This document shows positions 1 through 6,399 of a stretch of 15,279 bases of DNA, one piece after another (positions within the stretch are counted from its first letter, which is position 1; each line of letters starts with the position of its first letter). The DNA is from Spirochaetaceae bacterium (lineage in GTDB: Bacteria; Spirochaetota; Spirochaetia; WRBN01). The notes under the pieces are model-generated. The model did no database searches and was not told the origin of the DNA. It worked only from the letters and a program-made list of their open reading frames with translations. The position numbers and the translations under genes were made by a program. The stretch lies in contig JAHHUI010000026.1 of the NCBI GenBank assembly GCA_020024055.1, positions 1-15,279 of the forward strand, given 5' to 3'.

Positions 1-730
1 CCATGGCTTCACATTATATCAAACACCCGACATCGCCCGCGAGGAAATTCTCCTGGGCATTGGTTTCCAGCCGCGCGGCGCAGAGAGCAATATCTATCCA
101 CTGGAGGGCACAGGCACATGCCTGGTGGGCACGGCCGAAATCACCCTGGGCGGCTATCATGCCGATCAAATTATCGATTTAGAGCAGCCGATTTTGATGG
201 GCGGGGTCTCCCATTGTTTCCGCCGCGAGGCAGGCTCTGCCGGCCAGTTCAGCAAGGGCCTGTATCGTGTGCATCAATTCACCAAAGTGGAAATGTTTGT
301 GTTTTGCCGGCCAGACGAAAGCGAAGCCTGGCATGAAAAACTACGCGAGATTGAAGAAGAAATCTTTACCAATCTGGAAATTCCCTATCGCCTGGTGGAT
401 ATTTGCGTGGGCACACTAGGCGGCCCGGCGTATCGCAAATATGACCTGGAAGCCTGGATGCCCGGGCGCGGCGAAAGCGGCGACTGGGGTGAGGTGACCA
501 GTACATCAAATTGCACAGATTTCCAAGCCCGCCGCCTGAATATACGATTCAAAGACAATGATGGAAAAAACAAATTTGTACATACACTCAACGGCACAGC
601 TATTGCCATTTCGCGCGCGCTGGTGGCTATTATGGAAAATTTTCAGGAAAAAGACGGCTCTATCCGCATGCCCAAAGTACTGCAGCCTTATCTGGGGTTC
701 AAGTGCATTCCATCTAAAGGATTGAATTGA
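1..730 (+). CDS. serS: Seryl-tRNA synthetase, 3' part (5' end outside window)
   Basis: Class II aminoacyl-tRNA synthetase that charges tRNA-Ser with serine in the cytoplasm. The reading frame is open from base 2 and gives 242 visible residues; a full enzyme has roughly 425, so the N-terminal tRNA-binding coiled-coil arm and motif 1 lie to the left of the window. Visible are the serine-pocket region (LVGTAEITLGGYH), class II motif 2 (SHCFRREAGSAG followed by YRVHQFTKVEMF) and motif 3 near the C terminus (NGTAIAISRALVAIMEN, then the usual tail around MPKVLQPYLG). WMPGRGESGDWGEVTSTSNC is the typical SerRS segment between motifs 2 and 3. The first ATG seen in this frame (125) is internal, not the start. 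The TGA stop is at 728-730 and the next gene begins at the following base, so the two are probably cotranscribed. Family assignment is secure. Confidence 0.96.
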   Translation, partial: HGFTLYQTPDIAREEILLGIGFQPRGAESNIYPLEGTGTCLVGTAEITLGGYHADQIIDLEQPILMGGVSHCFRREAGSAGQFSKGLYRVHQFTKVEMFVFCRPDESEAWHEKLREIEEEIFTNLEIPYRLVDICVGTLGGPAYRKYDLEAWMPGRGESGDWGEVTSTSNCTDFQARRLNIRFKDNDGKNKFVHTLNGTAIAISRALVAIMENFQEKDGSIRMPKVLQPYLGFKCIPSKGLN

Positions 731-1366
731 TTGACACTACGCCCGGAAACTCAAATGATACTGAATATTCTCGATTTTGTGGGTGCCTTTGCATTCAGCA
801 TCAGCGGGGCGATGGCGGCAGTAAAAGCGAGGATGGATTATTTTGGCATTTTTGTTTTGGCCTCAGTCACGACATTTGGCGGCGGCGTGCTGCGCGACTT
901 GCTGCTGAATCTGCCCCCGGTGGCTTTGTTTCAAACCCCTGCCTATCTCATTGTCTGTGTGATCTGCACAATATTAGTGATGCTGGTGGCCAGCCATCAT
1001 ATTGAATTGTATATGCCTATTATTCTGATTTTTGATGCCCTGGGCCTGGCAGTATTTTCCACCATTGGCACCCTGGCGGGCATTCGCGAAAACACCCCTT
1101 GGTACACCTGCATTCTTCTTGCTGTCATCACAGGATGCGCAGGAGGCATCATGCGCGACTTGCTGCGCCAGGAAAAACCGATGATTTTATATTCAGACTT
1201 TTATGCCGGGCTGTCTATGCTGGGCTCTTTGCTGCTGATTGGCTGCTATGTATGGGGCCGATTCAGCTTGAACATAGCAGTTTTCCTGTGCTGTGCTTTC
1301 ATTTTTATCTCGCGTTTAACAGTTCTCTATCTTGCCCAAAAAAAGAATAAAAAAAATATTTCTTAA
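731..1366 (+). CDS. TRIC/UPF0126 family membrane protein (YicG-like)
   Basis: Predicted inner-membrane protein of the UPF0126 family, now grouped with the trimeric intracellular cation (TRIC) channels; bacterial members conduct monovalent cations as trimers, while some relatives have been linked to glycine uptake. The 211 residues are almost entirely hydrophobic, with about seven membrane segments. Two pseudo-symmetric halves each carry the glycine-rich signature: FGGGVLRDLLL at about 49-59 and CAGGIMRDLL at about 136-145. These kinked-helix motifs define the family. The start chosen is TTG at 731, immediately after the serS stop, because AAAGGA (716-721) lies 9 nt upstream; an in-frame ATG at 755 has no good ribosome site and is the alternative. 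The C terminus is lysine-rich. Which ion or solute passes cannot be told from sequence. Confidence 0.88.
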   Translation: MTLRPETQMILNILDFVGAFAFSISGAMAAVKARMDYFGIFVLASVTTFGGGVLRDLLLNLPPVALFQTPAYLIVCVICTILVMLVASHHIELYMPIILIFDALGLAVFSTIGTLAGIRENTPWYTCILLAVITGCAGGIMRDLLRQEKPMILYSDFYAGLSMLGSLLLIGCYVWGRFSLNIAVFLCCAFIFISRLTVLYLAQKKNKKNIS

Positions 1367-1372
1367 TTCTCA

Positions 1373-1401
1373 TTGGTCTTTTACAGTTTTCACAATATAA
1401 T
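1373..1401 (+). promoter_or_regulatory. Sigma70-type promoter of the superoxide dismutase gene
   Basis: A perfect -10 box TATAAT lies at 1396-1401 with a weak -35 (TTGGTC, 1373-1378; three of six consensus bases) at 17 bp. The surrounding DNA is clearly more AT-rich than the flanking coding regions. Transcription would begin near 1408, giving a leader of about 30 nt before the ATG at 1438. Confidence 0.6.
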
Positions 1402-1423
1402 GAATTTAAATTGAATAAAAACC

Positions 1424-1430
1424 AAGGAGG
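1424..1430 (+). promoter_or_regulatory. Strong Shine-Dalgarno fixing the sod start
   Basis: AAGGAGG, a full match to the anti-SD core, sits 7 nt before ATG 1438. It rules out the longer in-frame TTG start at 1411, which would place the ribosome site inside the coding region. Confidence 0.85.
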
Positions 1431-1437
1431 CTTTTTC

Positions 1438-2043
1438 ATGTTTAAACTCATGGATTTACCCTATGCCACACAGGCATTGGCACCATATATGTCCGCGGAA
1501 ACTTTGGAATATCATCATGACAAACACCATGCTGCGTATGTGAATTTTGTCAACGATTTCATTTCCAAGGATTCCTCTTTTGAAAATAAAACTCTGGAAG
1601 AAATTATTAAAATTTCCTATAACGATGCAAAGTTGAAGCCCTTGTTCAACAATGCCGGGCAGATCTTCAATCATAACGAATTTTGGCCTATGCTGAAAAA
1701 AAATGACGGCCCCAAGCTGCCCTCGATCCTGGAAGAACAGATTAAAAAAGACTTTGGTTCTTTTGAGGGTTTTAAAGACAATTTCACCACGGCGGGCAAA
1801 ACACTTTTTGGTTCAGGCTGGGTATGGATGGTGTTCAATGATGGGCGCTTGGAGATCCGTCAATATGCCAATGGCGGCTGCCCCGTGCCCGATGGTCTGC
1901 CTGCCATTTTGGGCTGCGATGTGTGGGAACACAGCTATTATATTGATTATCGCAATCGTCGCCCCGATTATCTGAATGCTTTTATTGACAATATGGTGAA
2001 TTGGGAATATATCGAGCATAAACTGAAACAGGCAAAAGGCTAA
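1438..2043 (+). CDS. sodB: Superoxide dismutase, Fe-type
   Basis: Cytoplasmic enzyme that dismutates superoxide to hydrogen peroxide and oxygen. The 201-residue length is normal for the Fe/Mn family. Metal ligands are H26 (in EYHHDKHH), H79 (in FNHNEFW), D161 and H165 (in DVWEHSYYIDY); Y34 is the second-shell tyrosine. The second-sphere glutamine lies in the first half (Q75, in NNAGQIFNH), as in Fe enzymes. The region where Mn enzymes carry it instead reads YANGGCPV. This favours Fe or cambialistic use. The gene is monocistronic, with its own promoter, strong SD and terminator. Many host-associated treponemes lack SOD, so its presence suggests exposure to oxygen. By eye the sequence resembles proteobacterial FeSODs (FENKTLEEIIK, YYIDYRNRRPDYL), so horizontal acquisition is possible but untested. 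Confidence 0.95.
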   Translation: MFKLMDLPYATQALAPYMSAETLEYHHDKHHAAYVNFVNDFISKDSSFENKTLEEIIKISYNDAKLKPLFNNAGQIFNHNEFWPMLKKNDGPKLPSILEEQIKKDFGSFEGFKDNFTTAGKTLFGSGWVWMVFNDGRLEIRQYANGGCPVPDGLPAILGCDVWEHSYYIDYRNRRPDYLNAFIDNMVNWEYIEHKLKQAKG

Positions 2044-2078
2044 TGCCTGCTCTGTGCAAGGTTCAGAAAAAGAGAGCC

Positions 2079-2102
2079 CCCTCTTTAATAGAGGGTTTTT
2101 TT
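2079..2102 (+). terminator. Intrinsic terminator after sodB
   Basis: CCCTCT (2079-2084) pairs with AGAGGG (2090-2095) across a 5-nt TTAAT loop, followed by seven T (2096-2102). It is a textbook rho-independent terminator for plus-strand transcripts. The T-run touches the reverse-strand stop codon of prfA (2101-2103). A distal A-rich tract on the left could let it also act, more weakly, on prfA transcripts coming the other way. Confidence 0.88.
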
Positions 2103-3162
2103 ATTCTTCATTGTGTGCCGCCAGCACCAGGGCATCTAAAACTTCGTCTAAATCGCCATCCATAATCGCATCCAGCTTATATAAAGTGAGATTGATACGA
2201 TGATCGGTGAGGCGGCTTTGGGGGAAATTGTATGTGCGGATGCGCTCGCTGCGATCGCCAGAGCCCACCTGGCTGCGGCGGCTGTCGCTGCGCTCTTTTT
2301 CCTTTTTTTCCTGCTCCATTTCAAACAATCGGCTGCGCAGCACAGACATGGCTTTTTCTCTGTTTTTAATCTGGCTGCGTGAATCCTGCATGGCCACGAC
2401 CACCCCGGTGGGAATATGGGTGATGCGCACGGCGGAATCGGTTTTGTTAATATGCTGACCACCGGCGCCGCTGGCGCGATAGGTGTCGATACGCAGATCT
2501 TCTTTGCGGATTTCAATATCGGTTTCTTCGGCTTCGGGAAGCACGGCCACGGTGGCGGCGCTGGTTTGAATGCGGCCATTGCTCTCCGTCACGGGGATTC
2601 TTTGCACGCGATGGGCTCCCGATTCATAGCGCAGACGACCATAGGCACCCAAGCCGGCAATTTCAAACACCACCTCGCGCATGCCGCCAATCTCGCTTTC
2701 ATTCGCGTCGATCAATTCCACCTGCCATCCCTTGCGTTCGGCATAGCGCACATACATGCGATATAAATCGGCGGCAAATAATCCTGCCTCCTCGCCCCCG
2801 GTGCCCGCACGGATTTCCACAATAATATTTTTGCTGTCCAGAGGATCAGGGGGAATCAGCAAAGTGCGCAATGCCTTGCCTTGCTGTTCAAGACTTTGTG
2901 TTAAATCTTTCACTTCTTCTTCGGCCATTTCTTTCAGCTCGGCGTCTGTCTCGCCGGCGGCATAGGCTGTGGTCTTGTTTAAATCTTCCTGTGTTTTCTT
3001 AAATTGCCCATAAGCTTCCATCACGCTTTGCACATGGGCAAATTCCTGACTTAAAGTGCGATACTTTTTCACATCGCGTGTGGCGTCCGGGTCGCCCAGA
3101 AGCTTGCTCAATTCGTCATAACGACGCATAAAAAACTTGATTTTCTCTTCCAGATTCTGCAT
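2101..3162 (-). CDS. prfA: Peptide chain release factor 1
   Basis: RF1 recognises UAA and UAG in the ribosomal A site and triggers peptide release. The 353-residue product has the catalytic GGQ at 234-236 (in SGAGGQHINK), the RF1 stop-codon tripeptide PVT at 190-192 (RIPVTESNGRIQTSAATVAV; RF2 would have SPF here), and the domain 1 helices in residues 1-100. I chose ATG 3162 because the protein then begins MQNLEEKIKFF, in line with the family. The frame extends upstream for 23 more codons with a poorly conserved hydrophobic sequence. No SD precedes ATG 3162, and a -10-like box lies only 11 nt upstream, so the mRNA may be leaderless or nearly so. prmC, which encodes the GGQ methyltransferase and often follows prfA, is not downstream; sodB converges instead. 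Confidence 0.95.
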   Translation of the reverse strand: MQNLEEKIKFFMRRYDELSKLLGDPDATRDVKKYRTLSQEFAHVQSVMEAYGQFKKTQEDLNKTTAYAAGETDAELKEMAEEEVKDLTQSLEQQGKALRTLLIPPDPLDSKNIIVEIRAGTGGEEAGLFAADLYRMYVRYAERKGWQVELIDANESEIGGMREVVFEIAGLGAYGRLRYESGAHRVQRIPVTESNGRIQTSAATVAVLPEAEETDIEIRKEDLRIDTYRASGAGGQHINKTDSAVRITHIPTGVVVAMQDSRSQIKNREKAMSVLRSRLFEMEQEKKEKERSDSRRSQVGSGDRSERIRTYNFPQSRLTDHRINLTLYKLDAIMDGDLDEVLDALVLAAHNEE

Positions 3163-3173
3163 AATAATGTAAG

Positions 3174-3203
3174 ATTGTAGCACTAAAAAGCAAAACGCGT
3201 CTA
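3174..3203 (-). promoter_or_regulatory. Candidate prfA promoter, possibly giving a leaderless mRNA
   Basis: On the minus strand, TAGACG (3203-3198; four of six to TTGACA), an 18-bp spacer and TACAAT (3179-3174; five of six to TATAAT) precede prfA. The -10 ends only 11 nt before the ATG, so the transcript would start about 3-6 nt before it. The match is moderate and untested. Confidence 0.35.
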
Positions 3204-3220
3204 GAGTTTGGCAAAGGACA

Positions 3221-3225
3221 GGGAG
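3221..3225 (+). promoter_or_regulatory. Shine-Dalgarno pointing to an ATT start codon
   Basis: GGGAG lies 8 nt before ATT at 3234-3236. It is too far upstream (26 nt) to serve the first conventional start in the frame, TTG 3252. Confidence 0.5.
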
Positions 3226-3233
3226 AAGCAAAA

Positions 3234-4025
3234 ATTTTACGCATTGTTTTTTTGGGAGACATTGTAGGCGAGGCAGGTTTCAATGCCGTGCTGCTGTCTT
3301 TAGAAAATATAAAAAAAACCTCGCAGGCCGATCTCATTGTGGTGAATGCGGAAAATGCCGCCAGTGGATTCGGCCTTTTGCCCGAACAGGCCCAGCAGCT
3401 TTTTCATCATGGCGTGAATGTGATTACCAGCGGCAATCATATCTGGCAAAGGGAAGAAATCTATCCCATGCTGGATCAGCATGACAGGCTGCTGCGGCCA
3501 GACAATTATCCCCAAGGGGCACCCGGACACGGCTGGGTGATTTTGCAGCACCATAATGAAAAAATTGCCGTGATGAACCTTCAAGGGCGCATACGCATGG
3601 CCAATATGGTTGATTGTCCCTTCAAGGCAGCAAAAAATATTTTGAAGAAAGTGCGCAGTCAAAGCGCCTTGATTTTCCTGGATATGCATGCGGAAGACAC
3701 CTTGGAAAAACAAGCTTTGGCCCATTTCTTAGACGGAAAAATTACTGCCATGGTGGGCACACACACCCATGTGCAGACCATGGATGAAGGCATCCTGCCC
3801 CACGGCACAGCTTATATCGGAGATTTGGGCCTGTGCGGTTCTATCTCGGGCGTGATTGGCAGCACCGCGGAAGGCGCCCTTTCGCGATACACCACACAGC
3901 TGCCCTGCCGCAGCGTGCCTTCCAAAGAAGATATTGTGATACAGGGGGTCTGTATCACCGCAGACATAACAAGCGGAAAAAGTGTATCAATAGAGAGGAT
4001 TCATCATCCGTTTTTATTGTCTTAA
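3234..4025 (+). CDS. YmdB-family metallophosphoesterase
   Basis: Binuclear-metal phosphoesterase of the TIGR00282/YmdB family. The Bacillus subtilis member hydrolyses 2',3'-cyclic nucleotides and affects biofilm and motility decisions; the role here is unknown. Metal and active-site motifs, numbered from the ATT start: D9 (FLGDIVG), E40-N41 (NAENAASGFG), N70-H71 (TSGNHIW), H154 (LDMHAE), H179 and H181 (GTHTHVQT). All expected ligands are present. With ATT 3234 as start the protein is 263 residues, matching the usual ~264, and keeps the first beta strand (LRIVFLGDIVG). No ATG, GTG or TTG occurs in frame between the upstream stop at 3165 and TTG 3252, and TTG 3252 would remove that strand and has no SD. 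The gene is divergent from prfA across 71 bp. The family call is firm; the start is an inference. Confidence 0.92.
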   Translation: MLRIVFLGDIVGEAGFNAVLLSLENIKKTSQADLIVVNAENAASGFGLLPEQAQQLFHHGVNVITSGNHIWQREEIYPMLDQHDRLLRPDNYPQGAPGHGWVILQHHNEKIAVMNLQGRIRMANMVDCPFKAAKNILKKVRSQSALIFLDMHAEDTLEKQALAHFLDGKITAMVGTHTHVQTMDEGILPHGTAYIGDLGLCGSISGVIGSTAEGALSRYTTQLPCRSVPSKEDIVIQGVCITADITSGKSVSIERIHHPFLLS

Positions 4026-4045
4026 TACCAAAAACATGCTATACT
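4017..4045 (+). promoter_or_regulatory. Promoter of the SHOCT-TM2 gene pair
   Basis: TTGTCT (4017-4022; four of six) and TATACT (4040-4045; five of six) are separated by an ideal 17 bp. The -35 overlaps the last codons of the phosphoesterase gene. Transcription should start at about 4051-4053, exactly where a perfect stem-loop begins. Confidence 0.6.
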
Positions 4046-4050
4046 AGGTA

Positions 4051-4069
4051 GTCGGCTGTGAAAGCCGAC
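4051..4069 (+). promoter_or_regulatory. Perfect 7-bp stem-loop at the predicted mRNA 5' end
   Basis: GTCGGCT (4051-4057) pairs with AGCCGAC (4063-4069) around loop GTGAA. No T-run follows, so it is not an intrinsic terminator. Given the promoter just upstream it would form the very 5' end of the transcript. A 5' stem-loop commonly protects mRNA from 5'-end-dependent RNases; whether it also binds a regulator cannot be told. The SD (AGAGAGG, 4074-4080) follows 4 nt after the stem and remains single-stranded. Confidence 0.55.
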
Positions 4070-4085
4070 ACCAAGAGAGGTTAAA

Positions 4086-4685
4086 GTGAGCCGTTACGAT
4101 GATTTAGAGCGTTTAGCCAGACTGCACAGCAATGGTGCCCTTAGTGATGAGGAATTCCAGCGGGAGAAAACACGCCTGCTGACACAGCCTAGCGGGCAGA
4201 TTATCCCCCCAGAGGCCTCTGTCACTGCTGAACAAACTCAGCAGATGGATACAGCCGCAGGGCAAAATCAGAACACAGGTGAAAAAGTCACCATTAATGT
4301 TTCTCCATACAGTCGACTTTTAGCCCTAGCCTTATGTTTTTTTCTGGGTGATTTCGGTGTGCACAGACTGTATACCGGACACAGAAAAACAGCCATTATC
4401 ATGGCTGTTTTAAGCTTGATCTCTTTTTTATCCTGTGTCAAGCTTTTGGGCCCTGGGGTCGACCTTTCTATTTTTTTGCCCGCTGGAAGCGGATGGGAAT
4501 ATTTTGGTGAGTATACAACTGAAAACGGCAATTTAGTAGTCACCACATATTCACAAAGATCAGCCTCTGTCTTTTCTGCATTCCTCATTGCCTCCATTGT
4601 GTGGATTTGGAAATTTATCGATTTTGTTTTTATCATCAGCGGCCAATTTAAGGACAATAAAAAGCGAACTTTGCTGCGCTGGTGA
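4086..4685 (+). CDS. SHOCT and TM2 domain membrane protein
   Basis: The start is GTG 4086, supported by AGAGAGG five nt upstream. Residues about 3-33 form a SHOCT-type helix-turn-helix (LERLARLHSNGALSDEEF...LL), a short domain often placed at the ends of membrane or secreted proteins. A Gln/Thr/Pro-rich linker (34-70) follows. Residues about 76-120 are the first half of a TM2 domain (FFLGDFGVHRLYTGH, the usual G-x-x-G-x-H-R-x-Y-x-G signature), and 160-187 the second (IVWIWKFIDFVFIISGQFKD). The two TM2 helices are normally joined by a short turn; here about 40 residues (121-160), polar in their second half, separate them and probably face one side of the membrane. Molecular function of TM2 proteins in bacteria is not established. 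The next gene's SD overlaps this stop codon. Confidence 0.82.
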   Translation: MSRYDDLERLARLHSNGALSDEEFQREKTRLLTQPSGQIIPPEASVTAEQTQQMDTAAGQNQNTGEKVTINVSPYSRLLALALCFFLGDFGVHRLYTGHRKTAIIMAVLSLISFLSCVKLLGPGVDLSIFLPAGSGWEYFGEYTTENGNLVVTTYSQRSASVFSAFLIASIVWIWKFIDFVFIISGQFKDNKKRTLLRW

Positions 4686-4686
4686 T
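4681..4686 (+). promoter_or_regulatory. Shine-Dalgarno overlapping the upstream stop
   Basis: GGTGAT, complementary to the 16S anti-SD, includes the TGA stop of the TM2 gene (4683-4685) and lies 4 nt before ATG 4691. It favours ATG 4691 over the in-frame GTG 4682 and suggests translational coupling. Confidence 0.5.
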
Positions 4687-4690
4687 ATTT

Positions 4691-5131
4691 ATGAAACAAA
4701 GATTTTTTTTTAGCATCGCGATCTTATTCGCCCTCATCATACCCTTGGGCGCAACTGACAATTTCCTCAATCTTGCCAGCCAGGATTTATTTTTGCAGCA
4801 GGGCTATCCCGACGACCTGATGCCCATGCGCGGCGAAAGCGAAACTGAAGATTGCATTGTTGTCAATTATAATGATGGCATGTCTTTCATTTTATGGGAA
4901 AACCGCGTGAAAGAGATACGCGCAGACAAACGTTATCGCGGCAGTATTTTTGGCCTGTATATGGGTATGACACCCGCAGACGCCCGCATGGCTTTGGGCA
5001 TAGACCCCAAAGAGGAAATGAGCAGCGAATTGATATTTCATAAGCTGGATACCATGCTGCCTGTGAAAATACATCTCTTTTTTCATGCGGATAAATTAGT
5101 CAATATCGCGATCTCTTTGCTGAAAAACTAG
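4691..5131 (+). CDS. Small exported protein of unknown function
   Basis: 146 residues beginning MKQRFFFSIAILFALIIPLGA, a clear Sec signal peptide with a likely cleavage after GA at about 21. There is no lipobox cysteine, so it is probably a soluble periplasmic or secreted protein. The mature part is short and mixed alpha/beta. Residues 88-103 (GLYMGMTPADARMALG) resemble the G-M-T-x-x-x-V-x-x-x-L-G turn of SmpA/BamE-like folds; this is a weak, single-motif resemblance. The gene is translationally coupled to the SHOCT-TM2 gene, so the two products may act together at the envelope. Its TAG stop shares four bases (CTAG) with the stop of the convergent acyltransferase gene, and no terminator separates them. 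I do not recognise a named family. Confidence 0.75.
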   Translation: MKQRFFFSIAILFALIIPLGATDNFLNLASQDLFLQQGYPDDLMPMRGESETEDCIVVNYNDGMSFILWENRVKEIRADKRYRGSIFGLYMGMTPADARMALGIDPKEEMSSELIFHKLDTMLPVKIHLFFHADKLVNIAISLLKN

Positions 5132-6399
5132 GGTTCTAATTCTTTCACAATGACTTTCAGGCCATGCTGAACCAGGCGCTGATAGAAATAATGCTCGACC
5201 AGGTCGCTGTGCACGATGCGGCTGAAACAAATGACAAGATCATTTTTATAGCCCACCACAGAACAGTCTCGTTTGTTCACCCATTTGGGCGCGGGGGTGA
5301 AATCCCAACGCTCCACCAAAGATTCTAATTGCGGCGGCAGCTCGACAATGCCCAGATTGGATAAAACACTTGTTTCATGGCGCATAGCATCAGCATGAAA
5401 TAAACGAACAACCGGTTTTTTAATAAACAGCGGTATGCTGGCAATCAATTTTGCATCCGCGCTGCGCACGCTGGATCCAATGAAAGGCTGGAAATGCTTT
5501 GCCACCAATTCCCTGCGCATGGCATAATGTACTTCATGCAGAATCTCTTCAAAACTGAAAACACCCAGACGCGGATTAATTTCCAAAGAGATTAAGGCAA
5601 TGAAATTTCTGAGCGTTTCTGTTTCAAAAAATTTACGCAGATTTACAGGCGTGGTGATGCGAATGGGCCGGCGATAGATTTCTTTTGGCGGATAATTGAA
5701 CATAAGATCCTGATATGCACTGAAATAAATCGCCAATAAAAATTCAGTGACAGTCACTTTATTCTTTTTTGCCAAGGCACATATCTCATCCAGAGTCACA
5801 GTCATGCGCAGAATTTTCAAAAATGGTGCAGATACTTTACGCGCAGGCTCTATAAAAGCATAGCCCGAACGCTTGGAAGAAGCATGTATCGCGCCCGAGC
5901 TGGCATAGCGCAGATAGGCATCGCTGATCTCATCTTTATTAAACAGTGTATAGGGATTAATCACACTTTCAATACGCGTGGGAAATTTTTCCAGAAGAAA
6001 AAAATATTCGGCCAAAAGAGAGCGCAGAAATATCATGGCGCCATAGCCGTCTGTAATAATATGGCTGGCTTCCATGGTGATATTGCGACCGCGCACACAA
6101 ATGCGAAAAGGATAATGATGATTTTTATCCACGCGATATCCCTGGCTGGGGGTGTCATTGGGATACAATTTTGGCCTGCGGAAATTTTCTTCCAAATATG
6201 GCCAAAACACACCACGGCATAAAGATGTGCGAAAAATAGGAAAGCGCGGCAAGATATTTTCCAGTGCCTGTTGCAAAACTGAAACATGCACCAGACCTTT
6301 CACATGCGCAGACATACGAAACAATGTGGAATTATTTTTTGTGATAATCGCCGGGTAAATCAGTCCTACATTATCCAGCGGATAGGTTATTTTTTTCAT
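5128..6399 (-). CDS. HxxxDG acyltransferase, 'alcohol acetyltransferase'-like
   Basis: 423-residue protein of the chloramphenicol acetyltransferase/condensation-domain superfamily, in the group usually annotated as alcohol acetyltransferase. Family-like N-terminal segments are YPLDNVGLIYPAI (6-18), LENILPRFPIFRTSL (46-60) and FWPYLEEN (65-72). The catalytic motif is H113-I-I-T-D117-G118 in EASHIITDGYGAMIFL; the histidine is the expected general base. The C-terminal half (from about 200) forms the second CAT-like lobe. There is no signal peptide or membrane span, so it is likely cytoplasmic or membrane-associated. Acceptor and acyl donor are unknown. ATG 6399 overlaps the TGA of the upstream zinc-ribbon membrane gene (ATGA), and no strong SD is visible, so translation probably depends on coupling. 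This suggests the two work as a pair. It is the last gene of the minus-strand block. Confidence 0.8.
   Translation of the reverse strand: MKKITYPLDNVGLIYPAIITKNNSTLFRMSAHVKGLVHVSVLQQALENILPRFPIFRTSLCRGVFWPYLEENFRRPKLYPNDTPSQGYRVDKNHHYPFRICVRGRNITMEASHIITDGYGAMIFLRSLLAEYFFLLEKFPTRIESVINPYTLFNKDEISDAYLRYASSGAIHASSKRSGYAFIEPARKVSAPFLKILRMTVTLDEICALAKKNKVTVTEFLLAIYFSAYQDLMFNYPPKEIYRRPIRITTPVNLRKFFETETLRNFIALISLEINPRLGVFSFEEILHEVHYAMRRELVAKHFQPFIGSSVRSADAKLIASIPLFIKKPVVRLFHADAMRHETSVLSNLGIVELPPQLESLVERWDFTPAPKWVNKRDCSVVGYKNDLVICFSRIVHSDLVEHYFYQRLVQHGLKVIVKELEP

Noticed and set aside
1411..1437. TTG 1411 as the sodB start, adding nine residues
   Set aside because: The AAGGAGG site would then be inside the gene, and MFKLMDLPYA is the normal SOD N terminus.
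2416..2766. 116-codon plus-strand frame opposite prfA
   Set aside because: Antisense to well-conserved RF1 motifs, and the Gly/His/Ala-rich product is typical of a shadow frame.
4051..4069. Stem-loop as the terminator of the phosphoesterase gene
   Set aside because: No T-run follows; an SD and start codon come directly after it, so it belongs to the next transcript.
4268..4699. 143-codon minus-strand frame opposite the SHOCT-TM2 gene
   Set aside because: The plus-strand frame has a promoter, an SD and recognisable SHOCT and TM2 motifs; the minus frame has none.
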